Origin: Burkholderiaceae bacterium
Lineage (GTDB): Bacteria; Pseudomonadota; Gammaproteobacteria; Burkholderiales; Burkholderiaceae_B
Length of the DNA stretch: 64,000 nt
Assembly: GCA_017983955.1 (NCBI GenBank)
Contig: JAGOAJ010000009.1
Coordinates: 60,764-124,763 of the forward strand
Reading direction: 5' to 3'
Made by a program: the position numbers and the translations under genes. Shown here piece after piece: positions 44,749 through 55,158 of this stretch (positions are counted from its first letter, which is position 1; the number at the start of each line of letters is the position of its first letter). The notes beneath the pieces were generated by a model. That model saw only the letters and a list, made by a program, of their open reading frames with translations, was not told where the DNA came from and searched no databases.

Positions 44749-45591
44749 ATGTATATTGCGCAACAGCCTTTTTCCCTGCCCGCTCTGTCTGTCGTTGAAC
44801 CCAACGACTTTCCCAGGGCGGCGCGTGTCTTGCATGCGCGCGCCGGGATATTGCTGGGCACCCATAAGCGGGATATGGCTGAACGTACGCTGGGTTTACG
44901 CGCTAAAAACGTTGATTTGGCGACAGTTCGTGAATATCTTGATCTGCTAGAGCAAAACCCCCATTCGCCAGAATGGGAAACCTTTGTGAATGCCTTTACG
45001 ATCAATCATACGGCTTTTTTTCGCGAGCAGCACCACTTTGAAATTCTTGGCGACTTTGTAAAAACACGTACTAAGCCCCTGTCTATCTGGTGTGCCGCAT
45101 CCTCTACTGGCGAAGAACCCTACTCTATCGCCATGACCTTGCAAGAGTCATGTCCGCAGCCAGCGTATGGCGTCAGCATTATTGCGACTGACATAGACAC
45201 CAAGGCCATAGAGCGCGCCAAGGCGGGGGTGTACTCGATGGAGCGTGTCAAACCTGTCCCCGAGGATCACTTAAAAAAGTACTTCCAACGGGGTACTGGC
45301 CCGCGCGAAGGCATGGTGCGTGTCAAATCCGTAGTACGCGACATGGTTCAGTTCGACATATTGAATCTGCAAGCGCCCAATTGGCACGCAGGCGAAAAGT
45401 TTGACGCCATCTTCTGTCGCAACACCATGATTTATTTCGACAAAGACACGCAAACTCGCATACTTGAACGATTTGCCCAAGTTCTGAAGCCCGGAGGCCT
45501 ATTGTTTGCGGGGCATTCCGAGAACTTTACGTATTTGACGAAAGCGTTTCGCCTGCAAGGCCAGACGGTGTACATCGTCTCCGAAACATAA
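44749..45591 (+). CDS. cheR: Chemotaxis protein methyltransferase CheR
   Basis: CheR methylates receptor glutamates using SAM. The 280-residue protein has the N-terminal helical domain and the SAM fold with IWCAASSTGEEPYSIAMTL (about residues 114-132), ATDIDTKAIERAKAG and FDAIFCRNTMIYFDKDTQ. It starts 10 bases after the receptor stop without a clear ribosome site, so coupled translation is possible. Confidence 0.94.
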   Translation: MYIAQQPFSLPALSVVEPNDFPRAARVLHARAGILLGTHKRDMAERTLGLRAKNVDLATVREYLDLLEQNPHSPEWETFVNAFTINHTAFFREQHHFEILGDFVKTRTKPLSIWCAASSTGEEPYSIAMTLQESCPQPAYGVSIIATDIDTKAIERAKAGVYSMERVKPVPEDHLKKYFQRGTGPREGMVRVKSVVRDMVQFDILNLQAPNWHAGEKFDAIFCRNTMIYFDKDTQTRILERFAQVLKPGGLLFAGHSENFTYLTKAFRLQGQTVYIVSET

Positions 45592-45632
45592 TGGCCCTTG
45601 TTAGCCATTATTTTTATGTGAATGTATAAGCT

Positions 45633-46685
45633 ATGAAGAAAATTCGTGTTTTGTGTGTGGATGACTCGGCCTTGGTTCGGGGGTTAATGTGTGAAATCAT
45701 CAATGGACAACCTGACATGGAGGTTGTCGCTGTCGCACCCGATCCATTGGTGGCTCGTGATCTGATCAAGCAGCACAATCCGGATGTACTGACGCTGGAC
45801 GTTGAAATGCCGCGCATGGATGGCCTGGATTTTCTAGAGCGCCTGATGCGCTTGCGTCCTATGCCGGTGGTCATGGTGTCGTCGCTGACCGAACGCAATT
45901 CCGAAGTGACTTTGCGTGCCCTGGAGCTGGGTGCTGTTGATTTTGTCACTAAACCCAAATTGGGTTTACGCGATGGGCTATTGGAATACAGCGAACTAAT
46001 CGCTGAGAAAATACGGGCTGCAGCCAGTTCCAGGCCACGCCAGGCGCCGGGTGCCGGTGTTGCGCCACGTAAGAGGCTGGTTCAGCCGTTTTCAACCACT
46101 GAAAAACTGGTCATGATAGGTGCCTCTACCGGAGGCACGGAAGCAATACGCCAAGTGCTGGAGCCTTTGCCAGCCAATAGCCCAGCCATCATGATTACTC
46201 AACATATGCCAGCCGGATTTACGCGTTCCTTCGTCCAGCGTCTGGATAATCTGTGCGCGGTCCAGGTTCACGAGGCCGAAGATGGCCAGCGTGTCTTGCC
46301 CGGCAATGTGTATTTGGCGCCTGGTGGCGTAGCGCACATGAAGCTGGCCCGCTCTGGTGCCAATTACGTGGTTAAGCTGGAATACACCGACCCCGTGAAT
46401 CGCCATCGCCCTTCGGTTGATGTCTTGTTTCATTCAGCCGCCGAGGTCGCAGGGAAAAATGCCGTGGGGGTGATACTTACCGGCATGGGCAAAGACGGCG
46501 CCCAGGGCATGTTGGCCATGCGGCAAGCGGGCGCCATTACCTTTGCCCAGGACGAAGCCAGTTGCATAGTATTTGGCATGCCGCGCGAAGCATTACACAT
46601 TGGGGCCACTGATAGTGCAGTCCCTTTATCCGAGATCAGCGAGCGCATATTAGCCAGTGCTGGTTCTTATGGTCATCGGGTCTGA
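45633..46685 (+). CDS. cheB: Protein-glutamate methylesterase/deamidase CheB
   Basis: CheB removes receptor methyl groups and can deamidate glutamines. A receiver domain (phospho-acceptor Asp in [13 protein letters not shown], near residue 55) is joined to an esterase with the serine in [19 protein letters not shown], the histidine in [13 protein letters not shown] and the aspartate in [12 protein letters not shown]. The length of 350 residues is normal. No cheD lies between cheR and cheB. Confidence 0.95.
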   Translation: MKKIRVLCVDDSALVRGLMCEIINGQPDMEVVAVAPDPLVARDLIKQHNPDVLTLDVEMPRMDGLDFLERLMRLRPMPVVMVSSLTERNSEVTLRALELGAVDFVTKPKLGLRDGLLEYSELIAEKIRAAASSRPRQAPGAGVAPRKRLVQPFSTTEKLVMIGASTGGTEAIRQVLEPLPANSPAIMITQHMPAGFTRSFVQRLDNLCAVQVHEAEDGQRVLPGNVYLAPGGVAHMKLARSGANYVVKLEYTDPVNRHRPSVDVLFHSAAEVAGKNAVGVILTGMGKDGAQGMLAMRQAGAITFAQDEASCIVFGMPREALHIGATDSAVPLSEISERILASAGSYGHRV

Positions 46686-46718
46686 ACAGGCCATTATTTA
46701 TTTTTTTGGGAGCATTCC

Positions 46719-47108
46719 GTGGTACAGAAAACCATAAAAATTCTGGTAGTTGATGACTTTCCGACTATGCGTCGCATCATCAAGAACCTCCTCAAAGATC
46801 TGGGGTATGAAAACGTAGATGAAGCCGAAGACGGTGTCATGGGGCTGGAAAAGCTACGTAACGGTAACTTCGAGTTTGTCGTGTCCGATTGGAATATGCC
46901 CAATATGGACGGCTTGGTCATGCTTAAGGAAATCCGCGCCGATCCAGCCTTGTCCAAGTTGCCGGTATTGATGGTGACGGCTGAAGCGAAAAAGGAAAAT
47001 ATTATTGCAGCCGCTCAGGCCGGTGCTAACGGTTATGTCGTTAAGCCATTTACCGCCGCTGTGCTCGAAGAAAAGCTCAATTTGATTTTTGACAAAATTA
47101 AGTCCTAA
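46719..47108 (+). CDS. cheY: Chemotaxis response regulator CheY
   Basis: CheY-phosphate binds the motor switch and changes rotation. The 129-residue single receiver domain starts with GTG and has the acidic pair D12-D13, phospho-acceptor D57 in [12 protein letters not shown], the threonine of [11 protein letters not shown] and the lysine of YVVKPF. A GGGAG site precedes the start. Confidence 0.96.
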   Translation: MVQKTIKILVVDDFPTMRRIIKNLLKDLGYENVDEAEDGVMGLEKLRNGNFEFVVSDWNMPNMDGLVMLKEIRADPALSKLPVLMVTAEAKKENIIAAAQAGANGYVVKPFTAAVLEEKLNLIFDKIKS

Positions 47109-47121
47109 CAGAGGAAATAGT

Positions 47122-47766
47122 ATGACTACACCAGACTATCCTCTGGCTGACGAAACCCAAGAACAACCCGAGGACCTGATTCTTCGCATCGCCCAGCTGA
47201 CGCGTATGTTGCGCGAAAGCATGCGCGAACTGGGTCTGGATCAGGCCATCAAAGACGCGGCGCATGCCATTCCTGACGCACGCGATCGTCTGCATTATGT
47301 GGCGCGCATGACCGAGCAGGCCGCCAATCGGGTGCTGAATGCTGCCGAACAGATGCAGCCATGGCAGGAAAGCATGCAAAGCACCGCCAAGGCGTTGGAT
47401 CAACGCTGGGATCAGTGGTTTGATCAGCCGGTGGCGCTGGACGATGCGCGTGAGCTGGTTGATGCGACCCGCAGTTTCATTAAAGACATACCGGAAAAAA
47501 CCCAGGCATCCCAGGATACCTTGATGGAAATCATCATGGCCCAGGATTTCCAGGATCTGACCGGCCAAGTCATTATGAAGATGTTAGGCGTGGTGACGGC
47601 AATAGAAACCGAGTTGGTCCAGGTGCTTATTGATAACGTGCCCAAAGAACGGCGCGAAGAAACGGATTCTTTGCTCAATGGTCCGCAGATCAGCCCGCAG
47701 GGCAAGACCGAAGTTGTGACCAGTCAAGATCAGGTGGATGACTTGTTATCCAGCCTGGGGTTTTAA
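47122..47766 (+). CDS. cheZ: CheY-phosphate phosphatase CheZ
   Basis: CheZ accelerates CheY dephosphorylation. The long helical hairpin has the catalytic motif AQDFQDLTGQVIMKM, with the glutamine that positions water, and the C-terminal peptide QVDDLLSSLGF is the CheY-binding tail. The frame opens at 47089 inside cheY, but AGAGGA stands just before the ATG at 47122, giving 214 residues. Confidence 0.95.
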   Translation: MTTPDYPLADETQEQPEDLILRIAQLTRMLRESMRELGLDQAIKDAAHAIPDARDRLHYVARMTEQAANRVLNAAEQMQPWQESMQSTAKALDQRWDQWFDQPVALDDARELVDATRSFIKDIPEKTQASQDTLMEIIMAQDFQDLTGQVIMKMLGVVTAIETELVQVLIDNVPKERREETDSLLNGPQISPQGKTEVVTSQDQVDDLLSSLGF

Positions 47767-47867
47767 ATAGGATTTAAAGACGACATTAAACGCAGTATCA
47801 CTTCAGTTGCTATTAACACGATAAGCCCTGTCAGACACTGACATAAAGGGACAAAGGGGACGAAGCA

Positions 47868-49382
47868 GTGAAGCATAAAAATACACGAGTAGTCGGGCTT
47901 GGGCGTTTGTTGTTGCGCTTAAGAAAGGGGCAGCTCACCTTGTCGGATGGGGCTTGGACAGTAAGCCCACTGGCTTGGCCGCTGAAGAAATTCTTAGCTG
48001 GTTTACGGGGTCGCATCATTACGATGCGGGCCGCAAGTATTGATATTTCATTAAATACCGCACGCCTGCATGCGCGGGCCCAGGCCTGTCGTGGCATTGC
48101 CCAGGAACAGGCCACCGTAGCCGAAGGTCTGGCTACCCGGGGTAGTCAGATAGCCACCATGTCGGAGCAGACCTCGCAGTCGGTCAATGACATTGCCGCC
48201 ACTTGTCATGCACAGAAAAAAATGGCTCATGACACCCTGAGCCAACTGACTGAGCTGCATCAGCGCGTTAGCCGCGTAACCAGCCAAATGGAAGTGTTCT
48301 CGGAGGTGGTCAATGAACTTAGTCAGCGAGCCCAGTCGGTCACCGAGACTAGCCGCCTGATCAAAGATATCGCCTTACAAACTCATTTGCTGGCCTTGAA
48401 TGCCGGGGTCGAAGCAGCACGCGCTGGCGAAGCGGGGCGAGGCTTTGCGGTGGTGGCCAGCGAAGTCGGTAAACTGGCCGAGCGGGTTAACGCGGCCACG
48501 GGTGAAATCGTCCTGCATACTACCGAAATACTGGCGCTAGTCAGTGACACCCGTGAAAAAACGGATCAAATCAATCTGGATATGCGGTCTTCAGACCGGG
48601 TGGTCACGCAGTTCACGTCCAGTTTTGATCAGTTCGTCAAGGATTTCGATCGCCTAGATGCTCAGGTTGATGACGTTGTCGATACGGTAGGGCAGGTCAA
48701 CACGACCAATCAGGAAATGAATCAAGCCGTATCGCGCATTGCCACGCTAAGCACTCAGGTACAAGATCACATGGTGGCCATGAATGATCAGGTGGTCGCC
48801 GTCAAGGGCAAGTCCGAACACTTGCAGGAAATGCTAGCGGCCTTGCGTACCGGCAATACGGATTTTGACGCGCTAGTCAATCTGCTGGGCGCGATGGCTG
48901 ATGCTTGCCGTAAGTTACTGGCTCAAGCCATATCCCAAGGGCAGGACATTTTTGACACTGGGTATCAGCCTATACGTGGCAGTAATCCCGTGCGCTATCA
49001 CACGTCTTACGACCAGGCCATAGACCAGCAGCTGACCCAAATACTGGATTATGTGCTAGAGCAGTTGCCAGGCGGCTTCTACACCTTGCTGATCGACAAA
49101 AATGGCTATTGCCCCACACACAACACCATTTACTCACGTCAGCCCACCGGCGAGCTGGATCATGACATTCGTTATGTGCGCAATAAACGTATCTTTGACG
49201 ATGCGGTCAGCCTGGCCGCCGCCAACAACAAGCGTGGCGTGCTGTGTCAGACGTATATGCGCGATACGGGGGAAATCATTACCGACCTGTCCATCCCGTT
49301 TGATATCGGTGGTCAACGCTGGGGTGCCTTGCGGTTAGGGGTGGATTTCGGCCATTACGAAAATACGCTGACCGTGGCTTGA
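47868..49382 (+). CDS. Soluble methyl-accepting chemotaxis-like protein with C-terminal sensor-like domain
   Basis: The 504-residue protein has no transmembrane helix. The signalling domain comes first (about residues 60-330), with the tip [35 protein letters not shown]. The C-terminal 125 residues form an alpha-beta domain with [15 protein letters not shown] and [19 protein letters not shown], which recalls cytoplasmic Cache/PAS-like folds. This order is opposite to that of classical receptors. At the tip the usual EVR is EVG-K, so contact with CheA/CheW may differ. It lies between cheZ and flhB. The ligand is unknown. Confidence 0.8.
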   Translation: MKHKNTRVVGLGRLLLRLRKGQLTLSDGAWTVSPLAWPLKKFLAGLRGRIITMRAASIDISLNTARLHARAQACRGIAQEQATVAEGLATRGSQIATMSEQTSQSVNDIAATCHAQKKMAHDTLSQLTELHQRVSRVTSQMEVFSEVVNELSQRAQSVTETSRLIKDIALQTHLLALNAGVEAARAGEAGRGFAVVASEVGKLAERVNAATGEIVLHTTEILALVSDTREKTDQINLDMRSSDRVVTQFTSSFDQFVKDFDRLDAQVDDVVDTVGQVNTTNQEMNQAVSRIATLSTQVQDHMVAMNDQVVAVKGKSEHLQEMLAALRTGNTDFDALVNLLGAMADACRKLLAQAISQGQDIFDTGYQPIRGSNPVRYHTSYDQAIDQQLTQILDYVLEQLPGGFYTLLIDKNGYCPTHNTIYSRQPTGELDHDIRYVRNKRIFDDAVSLAAANNKRGVLCQTYMRDTGEIITDLSIPFDIGGQRWGALRLGVDFGHYENTLTVA

Positions 49383-49498
49383 ATTAAGCAGGTTTATAGG
49401 GCTTCTTTAAGACTTAGCAACCCGTCGTGTGCGGCTAGAATCATGGCCTAGGCACACGGCGCGGCCGTGTCCGATTCACACCTGTTTGTTATCACTGA

Positions 49499-50659
49499 AT
49501 GGCAGAGGACAGCGACCTCGAGAAAACCGAACCGGCCTCGCCCCGGCGCCTGGAAAAGGCGCGCGAGGAGGGCCAGGTTGCGCGTTCGCGCGAGCTCAAT
49601 ACCTTTATGCTGCTTAGTGCCGGGGTGGCCGCCATTTGGTTTAGCGGCGAACGCCTCTACGATAACCTTAGCAACATACTGCGATCCAGCCTGTGGTTTG
49701 ATTTACGGGTAACTCAGGATACCAATGTCATGCTGGCGCTGGCAGCCGATTCGGTCTTCCAGGCCTTGCTGATGTTGCTGCCGATTTTCGCAGTGCTGAT
49801 GGTGGTGGCCGTGTTGTCTTCGGTGTCGTTGGGGGGCTTGTTGTTTTCACCCAAAGCGCTGGAACCTAAATTCGAGCGGCTGAACTTGATCAAGGGCATA
49901 GGCCGTTTGTTTTCCGCCCAGACATGGGTGGAATTGGTAAAAACACTGGCTAAGGCAGCGGTGATCGGGACAGTGGCGGTATTGGTGATTACTAATTACC
50001 GCGACCAAATGATCGCGCTTACCTATAGTTCGCCCACCGAAGCCCTAATCAAAGGCATGAGCCTGGTTGCCTTGTGTTGCGCCCTAATTGTTGCTGGCCT
50101 GTTTATTATTGTTTTGATCGACGCGCCGTGGCAAATATATAGCCATCACAAGAAAATGCGCATGTCGTTGCAGGACGTCAAGCAGGAACACAAAGAAAGC
50201 GATGGCGATCCGCATACCAAGGGCAGGATACGGCAACAGCAACGCGCCATGTCGCGACAGCGCATGATGTCTCAGGTGCCGCAAGCGGATGTTGTTATTA
50301 CCAACCCCACCCATTATGCGGTGGCTTTGGCTTATGAAGAAGGCGGCGGCGGGGCGCCGCGCCTGGTGGCTAAAGGCTCGGGCGTGATGGCGGCGCGGGT
50401 GCGCGCCCTGGCCGCTGAACATAAAGTACCGGAACTAAGTGCCCCGCCTTTGGCGCGGGCTTTGTATCACCACGTAGAGCTTGACCAGGAAATCCCCGCT
50501 GAATTGTATGCGGCGGTAGCGGAAGTCCTGGCTTGGGTATTTCAATTGCGCCACTGGAATTTGGGCATAGGGCTGGAACCTCAGCTACCGTCCAGTCTGG
50601 TGGTTCCGTCCGGGCTAGATCCCTTGGGCGAAGATAAGGCGACAACTAGCGCATCATGA
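49499..50659 (+). CDS. flhB: Flagellar export switch protein FlhB
   Basis: FlhB is part of the flagellar type III export gate and switches substrate class through self-cleavage. The protein has 386 residues, an N-terminal EDSDLEKTEPASPRRLEKAREEGQ, four helices and the cleavage motif NPTH in VVITNPTHYAVAL near residue 269. Compared with the enteric protein there is a short glycine insertion (EEGGGGAP) after the motif. The stop overlaps the flhA start as ATGA. Confidence 0.95.
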   Translation: MAEDSDLEKTEPASPRRLEKAREEGQVARSRELNTFMLLSAGVAAIWFSGERLYDNLSNILRSSLWFDLRVTQDTNVMLALAADSVFQALLMLLPIFAVLMVVAVLSSVSLGGLLFSPKALEPKFERLNLIKGIGRLFSAQTWVELVKTLAKAAVIGTVAVLVITNYRDQMIALTYSSPTEALIKGMSLVALCCALIVAGLFIIVLIDAPWQIYSHHKKMRMSLQDVKQEHKESDGDPHTKGRIRQQQRAMSRQRMMSQVPQADVVITNPTHYAVALAYEEGGGGAPRLVAKGSGVMAARVRALAAEHKVPELSAPPLARALYHHVELDQEIPAELYAAVAEVLAWVFQLRHWNLGIGLEPQLPSSLVVPSGLDPLGEDKATTSAS

Positions 50660-52770
50660 ATATTTTTCTGGCATTTATCAAAGACAGCGGCTATCAGTAC
50701 AGCCGCTTAATGGCTGGGCCCATACTTATCCTCATGGTCTTGGCCATGATGATATTGCCCCTGCCGCCCTTCATACTGGACTTGCTGTTTACCTTCAATA
50801 TCTCGCTGGCCGTGATGATATTGCTGGTGGCCATGTTTACGAAAAAGCCCCTGGACTTTGCTGCCTTTCCTGCGGTATTGCTGTTTGCCACCCTGTTGCG
50901 CTTGGCCCTGAACGTGGCATCGACACGTGTCGTGTTGATGCACGGACACAAGGGGCCGGATGCTGCTGGTCAGGTCATTGAAGCCTTTGGACACTTTCTG
51001 GTGGGCGGCAACTTTGCCGTGGGTATCGTGGTGTTCGTTATCCTGGTCATCATCAACTTTGTGGTGATTACCAAGGGGGCAGGGCGTATTGCTGAAGTGG
51101 GCGCGCGTTTTACCCTGGACGCCATGCCAGGCAAGCAAATGGCCATAGATGCCGATTTGAATGCCGGTTTGGTGGGCGAGGATGAAGCCAGGCGGCGTCG
51201 GGCCGAAGTCGGTCAGGAAGCCGAGTTCTACGGCTCCATGGATGGTGCCAGTAAGTTTGTACGGGGCGACGCGGTGGCGGGCCTGTTGATTATGGTCATC
51301 AATATCGTGGGCGGCCTGATTATCGGCGTAGCCCAGCATGATCTGTCGTTTAGCGAGGCAGGTCGCGTATATACCTTGCTGACCATAGGCGATGGCTTGG
51401 TCGCGCAAATTCCTGCCTTGGTCATTTCCACCGCTGCCGGTGTGGTGGTGTCACGCGTGGCTACCGATCAGGACGTCGGTCAGCAAATGGTCAGCCAGCT
51501 TTTTGCCAATCCCAATGTCTTATTTATTACCGCGGCTATCATGGCCGGCATGGGCTTGATACCCGGTATGCCGCACGTGGCCTTTTTGCTGCTGGCGGCA
51601 GCGATGGGCGGTGGTGGTTACTTGGTGCTCAAGCGCCAGCAGGCAGAACGGGTTGTGCAGGCTGAAGAGCCGGTCAAGGCACAGCAAGCGGCCCAGGCGG
51701 CGGCTGCCGAAGCTAGTTGGGACGATGTGTCGCTGGTCGACCCTTTGGGGCTAGAGGTCGGTTACCGTTTAATTCCCTTGGTGGATCACGCCCAGAATGG
51801 CGAGCTACTGCATCGCATACGCAGCTTGCGTAAAAAGTTTGCTCAGGATGTGGGCTTTTTACCCACAGTGGTTCATATACGCGACAACCTTGAGCTGAAA
51901 CCCAACGACTATCGGATTTTGCTGTCCGGCGTCGAAGTAGGGCGTGGTGTGGCCACGCCGGGACAGTGGCTGGCCATAGATCCGGGTGGCGTCACCATGC
52001 AGTTACCCGGCACGGTGACTACCGATCCAGCCTTTGGTTTGCCCGCGGTGTGGATAGATGTGGCCTTGCGTGAGCAGGCCCAGATTGCTGGCTATACCGT
52101 TGTGGATACCAGCACCGTCATTGCTACCCATCTGAACCACTTAATGCATCGCTATGGCGCGCAGTTGTTGGGTCGTCAGGAAGTGCAGCAACTGCTGGAT
52201 CACGTGGGCCGTGAGGCGCCCAAGCTGGTCGAAGACCTGGTGCCTAAAACCGTTAGCCTGACCCTGCTGCAAAAACTGTTGCGTGGTCTGCTGAATGAAG
52301 AAGTTCCTATACGCGATGTGCGTACCATCGTCGAAACCCTGGCTGAACACGCGCCGCGCTTGGCGGCCTTGAATCCAGCAGGAACCGGTCCTGACGCTGG
52401 CGAGTTACTGACCCTGTTGCGGGCGGCTTTGGGCCGGGCGATTACGCAGCAGTGGTTCCCTGGTGATAGCGAACTACGTGTCATAGGATTGGATGCCCGT
52501 CTAGAGCGTGTGCTTACCCAGGCCTTGACCACCAGCGGTGCGTTGGAGCCTGGTCTGGCCGAAAGCGTGCTTATGGATACTAAGCGAGCCATCGACATTC
52601 AGGACGCTAATGGGGACGCCACGGTACTGGTGGTTCCCGGCGTCTTGCGGGCATCGTTGGCGCGTTTCCTGCGGCACCACTTTCCGCAGTTGGGCGTACT
52701 TTCTAATATAGAAATCCCCGAAGAGCGTCTTCTTAGGGTGACAGCAGTGATAGGCGGGACTACAGAGTGA
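50656..52770 (+). CDS. flhA: Flagellar export gate protein FlhA
   Basis: FlhA is the major export-gate subunit, with eight N-terminal helices and a large cytoplasmic ring domain. The 704 residues include the signature LPPFILDLLFTFNISLAVMILLVAMFTKKPLDFAAFPAVLL and the FHIPEP loop with MPGKQMAIDADLNAGL. The C-terminal domain spans about residues 350-704. The flhF start overlaps its stop as GTGA. Confidence 0.96.
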   Translation: MNIFLAFIKDSGYQYSRLMAGPILILMVLAMMILPLPPFILDLLFTFNISLAVMILLVAMFTKKPLDFAAFPAVLLFATLLRLALNVASTRVVLMHGHKGPDAAGQVIEAFGHFLVGGNFAVGIVVFVILVIINFVVITKGAGRIAEVGARFTLDAMPGKQMAIDADLNAGLVGEDEARRRRAEVGQEAEFYGSMDGASKFVRGDAVAGLLIMVINIVGGLIIGVAQHDLSFSEAGRVYTLLTIGDGLVAQIPALVISTAAGVVVSRVATDQDVGQQMVSQLFANPNVLFITAAIMAGMGLIPGMPHVAFLLLAAAMGGGGYLVLKRQQAERVVQAEEPVKAQQAAQAAAAEASWDDVSLVDPLGLEVGYRLIPLVDHAQNGELLHRIRSLRKKFAQDVGFLPTVVHIRDNLELKPNDYRILLSGVEVGRGVATPGQWLAIDPGGVTMQLPGTVTTDPAFGLPAVWIDVALREQAQIAGYTVVDTSTVIATHLNHLMHRYGAQLLGRQEVQQLLDHVGREAPKLVEDLVPKTVSLTLLQKLLRGLLNEEVPIRDVRTIVETLAEHAPRLAALNPAGTGPDAGELLTLLRAALGRAITQQWFPGDSELRVIGLDARLERVLTQALTTSGALEPGLAESVLMDTKRAIDIQDANGDATVLVVPGVLRASLARFLRHHFPQLGVLSNIEIPEERLLRVTAVIGGTTE

Positions 52771-55136
52771 ATATAAGTCGCTTTTTTGGCAGCACGAATC
52801 GGGAGGCCCTGCGTCAGGTGCGTTTGGCCCTGGGGCCCGAAGCCTTGATCGTATCCAATCGCCGGGTCAATGGCGGGGTGGAAATCCTGGCCACGGACCC
52901 GACCTCAGCGTCGGCCGTCGCTGCTACGCCCACGGGTGCGGTGCCCTCGCCGTCTCGCGCTGGTGCGGTTCAGGCTGCGGGTGCGCCCCATATGGCAGCG
53001 CCTTCTTTGGACGCCGATGAAGACGTTATGGGTGCCATAGGCGAGATGCGTGGTGCGCTGGAAAACCGCATTGACGATTTGTTGTGGGGTAATCAGCTTA
53101 AGGGCGCACCCCAGGCTGCGGCCTTGTTTCAGACCTTGCTGGGTTATGGTTTTAGTACCGCCTTGTTGCGTGCCATGCTTAAGCGCCTGCCCAGCCAGTT
53201 AGCGGGCAAGGCCGCCTTCCAGTGGGCGCGTAACGAACTGGTCAGGCATTTGCCCGTGCTGGCTTCCGAGGACGACTTATGGCAGCCGGGACTAGCCCTA
53301 GCGCTGGTCGGGCCTACAGGGGTAGGAAAGACCACTACCATCGCCAAGCTGGCAGCGCGCTGTGTAAAGCGCTGGGGTGCCGAAAACCTAGTCTTGGTCA
53401 CCACAGATACCTACCGGATAGGGGCCCACGAGCAGCTGAAAATCTATGGGCAAATTCTGCGTGTGCCTGTGCATGTGGTGCAGGATGCCACTGAATTACA
53501 GCAGGTCATGCAGGCCATACGCCCCGATCAAACCATATTGATAGATAACGTGGGTATTAGCCAGCGTGATCGCTATATTACAGAGCAGGCGGCCATGCTG
53601 GCCAGCAGTGGCCGCTCGGTGCAGCGTCTGCTGGTGTTGAACGCGTCCAGTCATGGCGATACCTTGGATGAAGTGGCGCGTACTTACGCCAACGATGGTG
53701 GGGTGGCCTTGAAGGGCTGCATCGTTACCAAGATAGACGAAGCCAGCCGTCTGGGCGCTGTGCTGGATACGGCCATACGCTATCAATTACCGATACATTA
53801 CGTGTCCAATGGCCAGAAGGTTCCAGAAAATCTAGTGTGGCTATCGGCCACTGACTTGGTTGACCAGGCCTTGGTGCAGAATAAACAAAGCCGCGCTTTG
53901 TACGCGCCTTCCGAGGCCGACTTTGCCGCCCTTATGTCATTTACCCGGCCGCCCGAAAATACGGCCAGCGTGCAAGCCGCTGAAAACCGTCGCAAGCGCT
54001 TATTGCCCGGTTTGTTGTCCATGACTTCGGTGGCTGGTCGTGACTTGTCCATGGACGACTTGCAGGGTGCGTGTAAATACATAGACGATGCCGTTGCGGT
54101 ATCCGAGGCCTATGATTTGTGGCGGGGCCTGAATGCCAGTCCGCCCGACACGGCTGCCTTGTCCACCTATCTGGAGCAAATGATACGCTCCGCCCAGTAT
54201 GATCTGGCGGATCAGGGCTACGACCATGTGTTGGCCATGCACGATCAGCTACGCATAGGCTTGGCATCGGGCGGGCGCGGATCATTGCGCGTTAGCTTGC
54301 TGATGGATGATAGGGGCGGGGCCTTGACTACGCCTATGCAGCAATTGGCGTTGGACTATGGTTGGCAGTCTACTTGCGGGGCCGCGGCACCGGTTGCGCC
54401 TACGTCAGCCCAGGCTTTGTTGGGGCAGGTGGAACATATGCATCAGTATCAGCCACGTCTGCCGTTAGTGCATTTGTTTGATGCTGCCAGCGCGGCCGTG
54501 TTGCGTCAAGTGACTGATCTGGGCGCGGCCTGGTTGATGCAAAGCTCGTCGGTAGCGCGGGTGCAGCACGAGTCCTGCGGGACTACCGTCGCGGCTGTGG
54601 CCAAAACGCTGTCACATCGGCCTATTAGCGATACCGCCACGCTGCCTTTGCTTAGTGAAATTGCGGGCTTAGCGGCTAATGACGTGGTGTTGTGGCTGGG
54701 TCATCAAGTCGTGCATTTGGCTGCCCGGCAGCAGGCCGATCTGCCTGTGCAACTGGTGTCGCTGCGAGTACTTAATCGTCATACCGGCGTACTGGTGAAA
54801 GCCTTTTACGGCCTAAGCAATGTATTCCAAGACCAGGTCGCGCCGGATAAGCTGGCTGTCTGGTTGTTGTTGCGTGCCGAAGCTAAAAACGGTTTGCGCT
54901 ATACCGCCAAGGCCTGGCAGCATCTGAGCGATAGGGATGCTGACTATGGGGCACAGAAAATGGCATTAATTGCCGCCCAGTTAGGTTTGGCGGCCTGGCA
55001 GCTTAGGCAGGATGTTAGTGCCCAGCAGGCCAGACTGGTGGCCGCCAGTATTATTGGCAAGCCCACATTGGGTCAGCAGGCGACCGTGCCTGCCATGCTC
55101 AAGCTGTTTGCCTTGAAAGAAATGACCGAGGCTTAA
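52767..55136 (+). CDS. flhF: Flagellar GTPase FlhF with long C-terminal extension
   Basis: FlhF is an SRP-type GTPase that helps place flagella and assemble the export system. The N-terminal B domain is followed by the NG domain with the P-loop LVGPTGVGKTTTIAKLAARC near residue 181, VTTDTYRIGAHEQL and TKIDEASRLGAVLD. The canonical part ends near residue 390. A further 400 residues follow with no family I recognise, making 789 in all, nearly twice the usual length. It starts with GTG. No flhG follows; the next gene is flgN on the other strand. Confidence 0.92.
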   Translation: MNISRFFGSTNREALRQVRLALGPEALIVSNRRVNGGVEILATDPTSASAVAATPTGAVPSPSRAGAVQAAGAPHMAAPSLDADEDVMGAIGEMRGALENRIDDLLWGNQLKGAPQAAALFQTLLGYGFSTALLRAMLKRLPSQLAGKAAFQWARNELVRHLPVLASEDDLWQPGLALALVGPTGVGKTTTIAKLAARCVKRWGAENLVLVTTDTYRIGAHEQLKIYGQILRVPVHVVQDATELQQVMQAIRPDQTILIDNVGISQRDRYITEQAAMLASSGRSVQRLLVLNASSHGDTLDEVARTYANDGGVALKGCIVTKIDEASRLGAVLDTAIRYQLPIHYVSNGQKVPENLVWLSATDLVDQALVQNKQSRALYAPSEADFAALMSFTRPPENTASVQAAENRRKRLLPGLLSMTSVAGRDLSMDDLQGACKYIDDAVAVSEAYDLWRGLNASPPDTAALSTYLEQMIRSAQYDLADQGYDHVLAMHDQLRIGLASGGRGSLRVSLLMDDRGGALTTPMQQLALDYGWQSTCGAAAPVAPTSAQALLGQVEHMHQYQPRLPLVHLFDAASAAVLRQVTDLGAAWLMQSSSVARVQHESCGTTVAAVAKTLSHRPISDTATLPLLSEIAGLAANDVVLWLGHQVVHLAARQQADLPVQLVSLRVLNRHTGVLVKAFYGLSNVFQDQVAPDKLAVWLLLRAEAKNGLRYTAKAWQHLSDRDADYGAQKMALIAAQLGLAAWQLRQDVSAQQARLVAASIIGKPTLGQQATVPAMLKLFALKEMTEA

Positions 55137-55158
55137 TGATCCGTTCGGGTGGAAACGA

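Noticed and set aside
50707-51408. Open frame of 233 codons antisense to flhA
   Set aside because: It is fully covered by the highly conserved membrane part of FlhA. Its His/Gln-rich composition is typical of a shadow frame.
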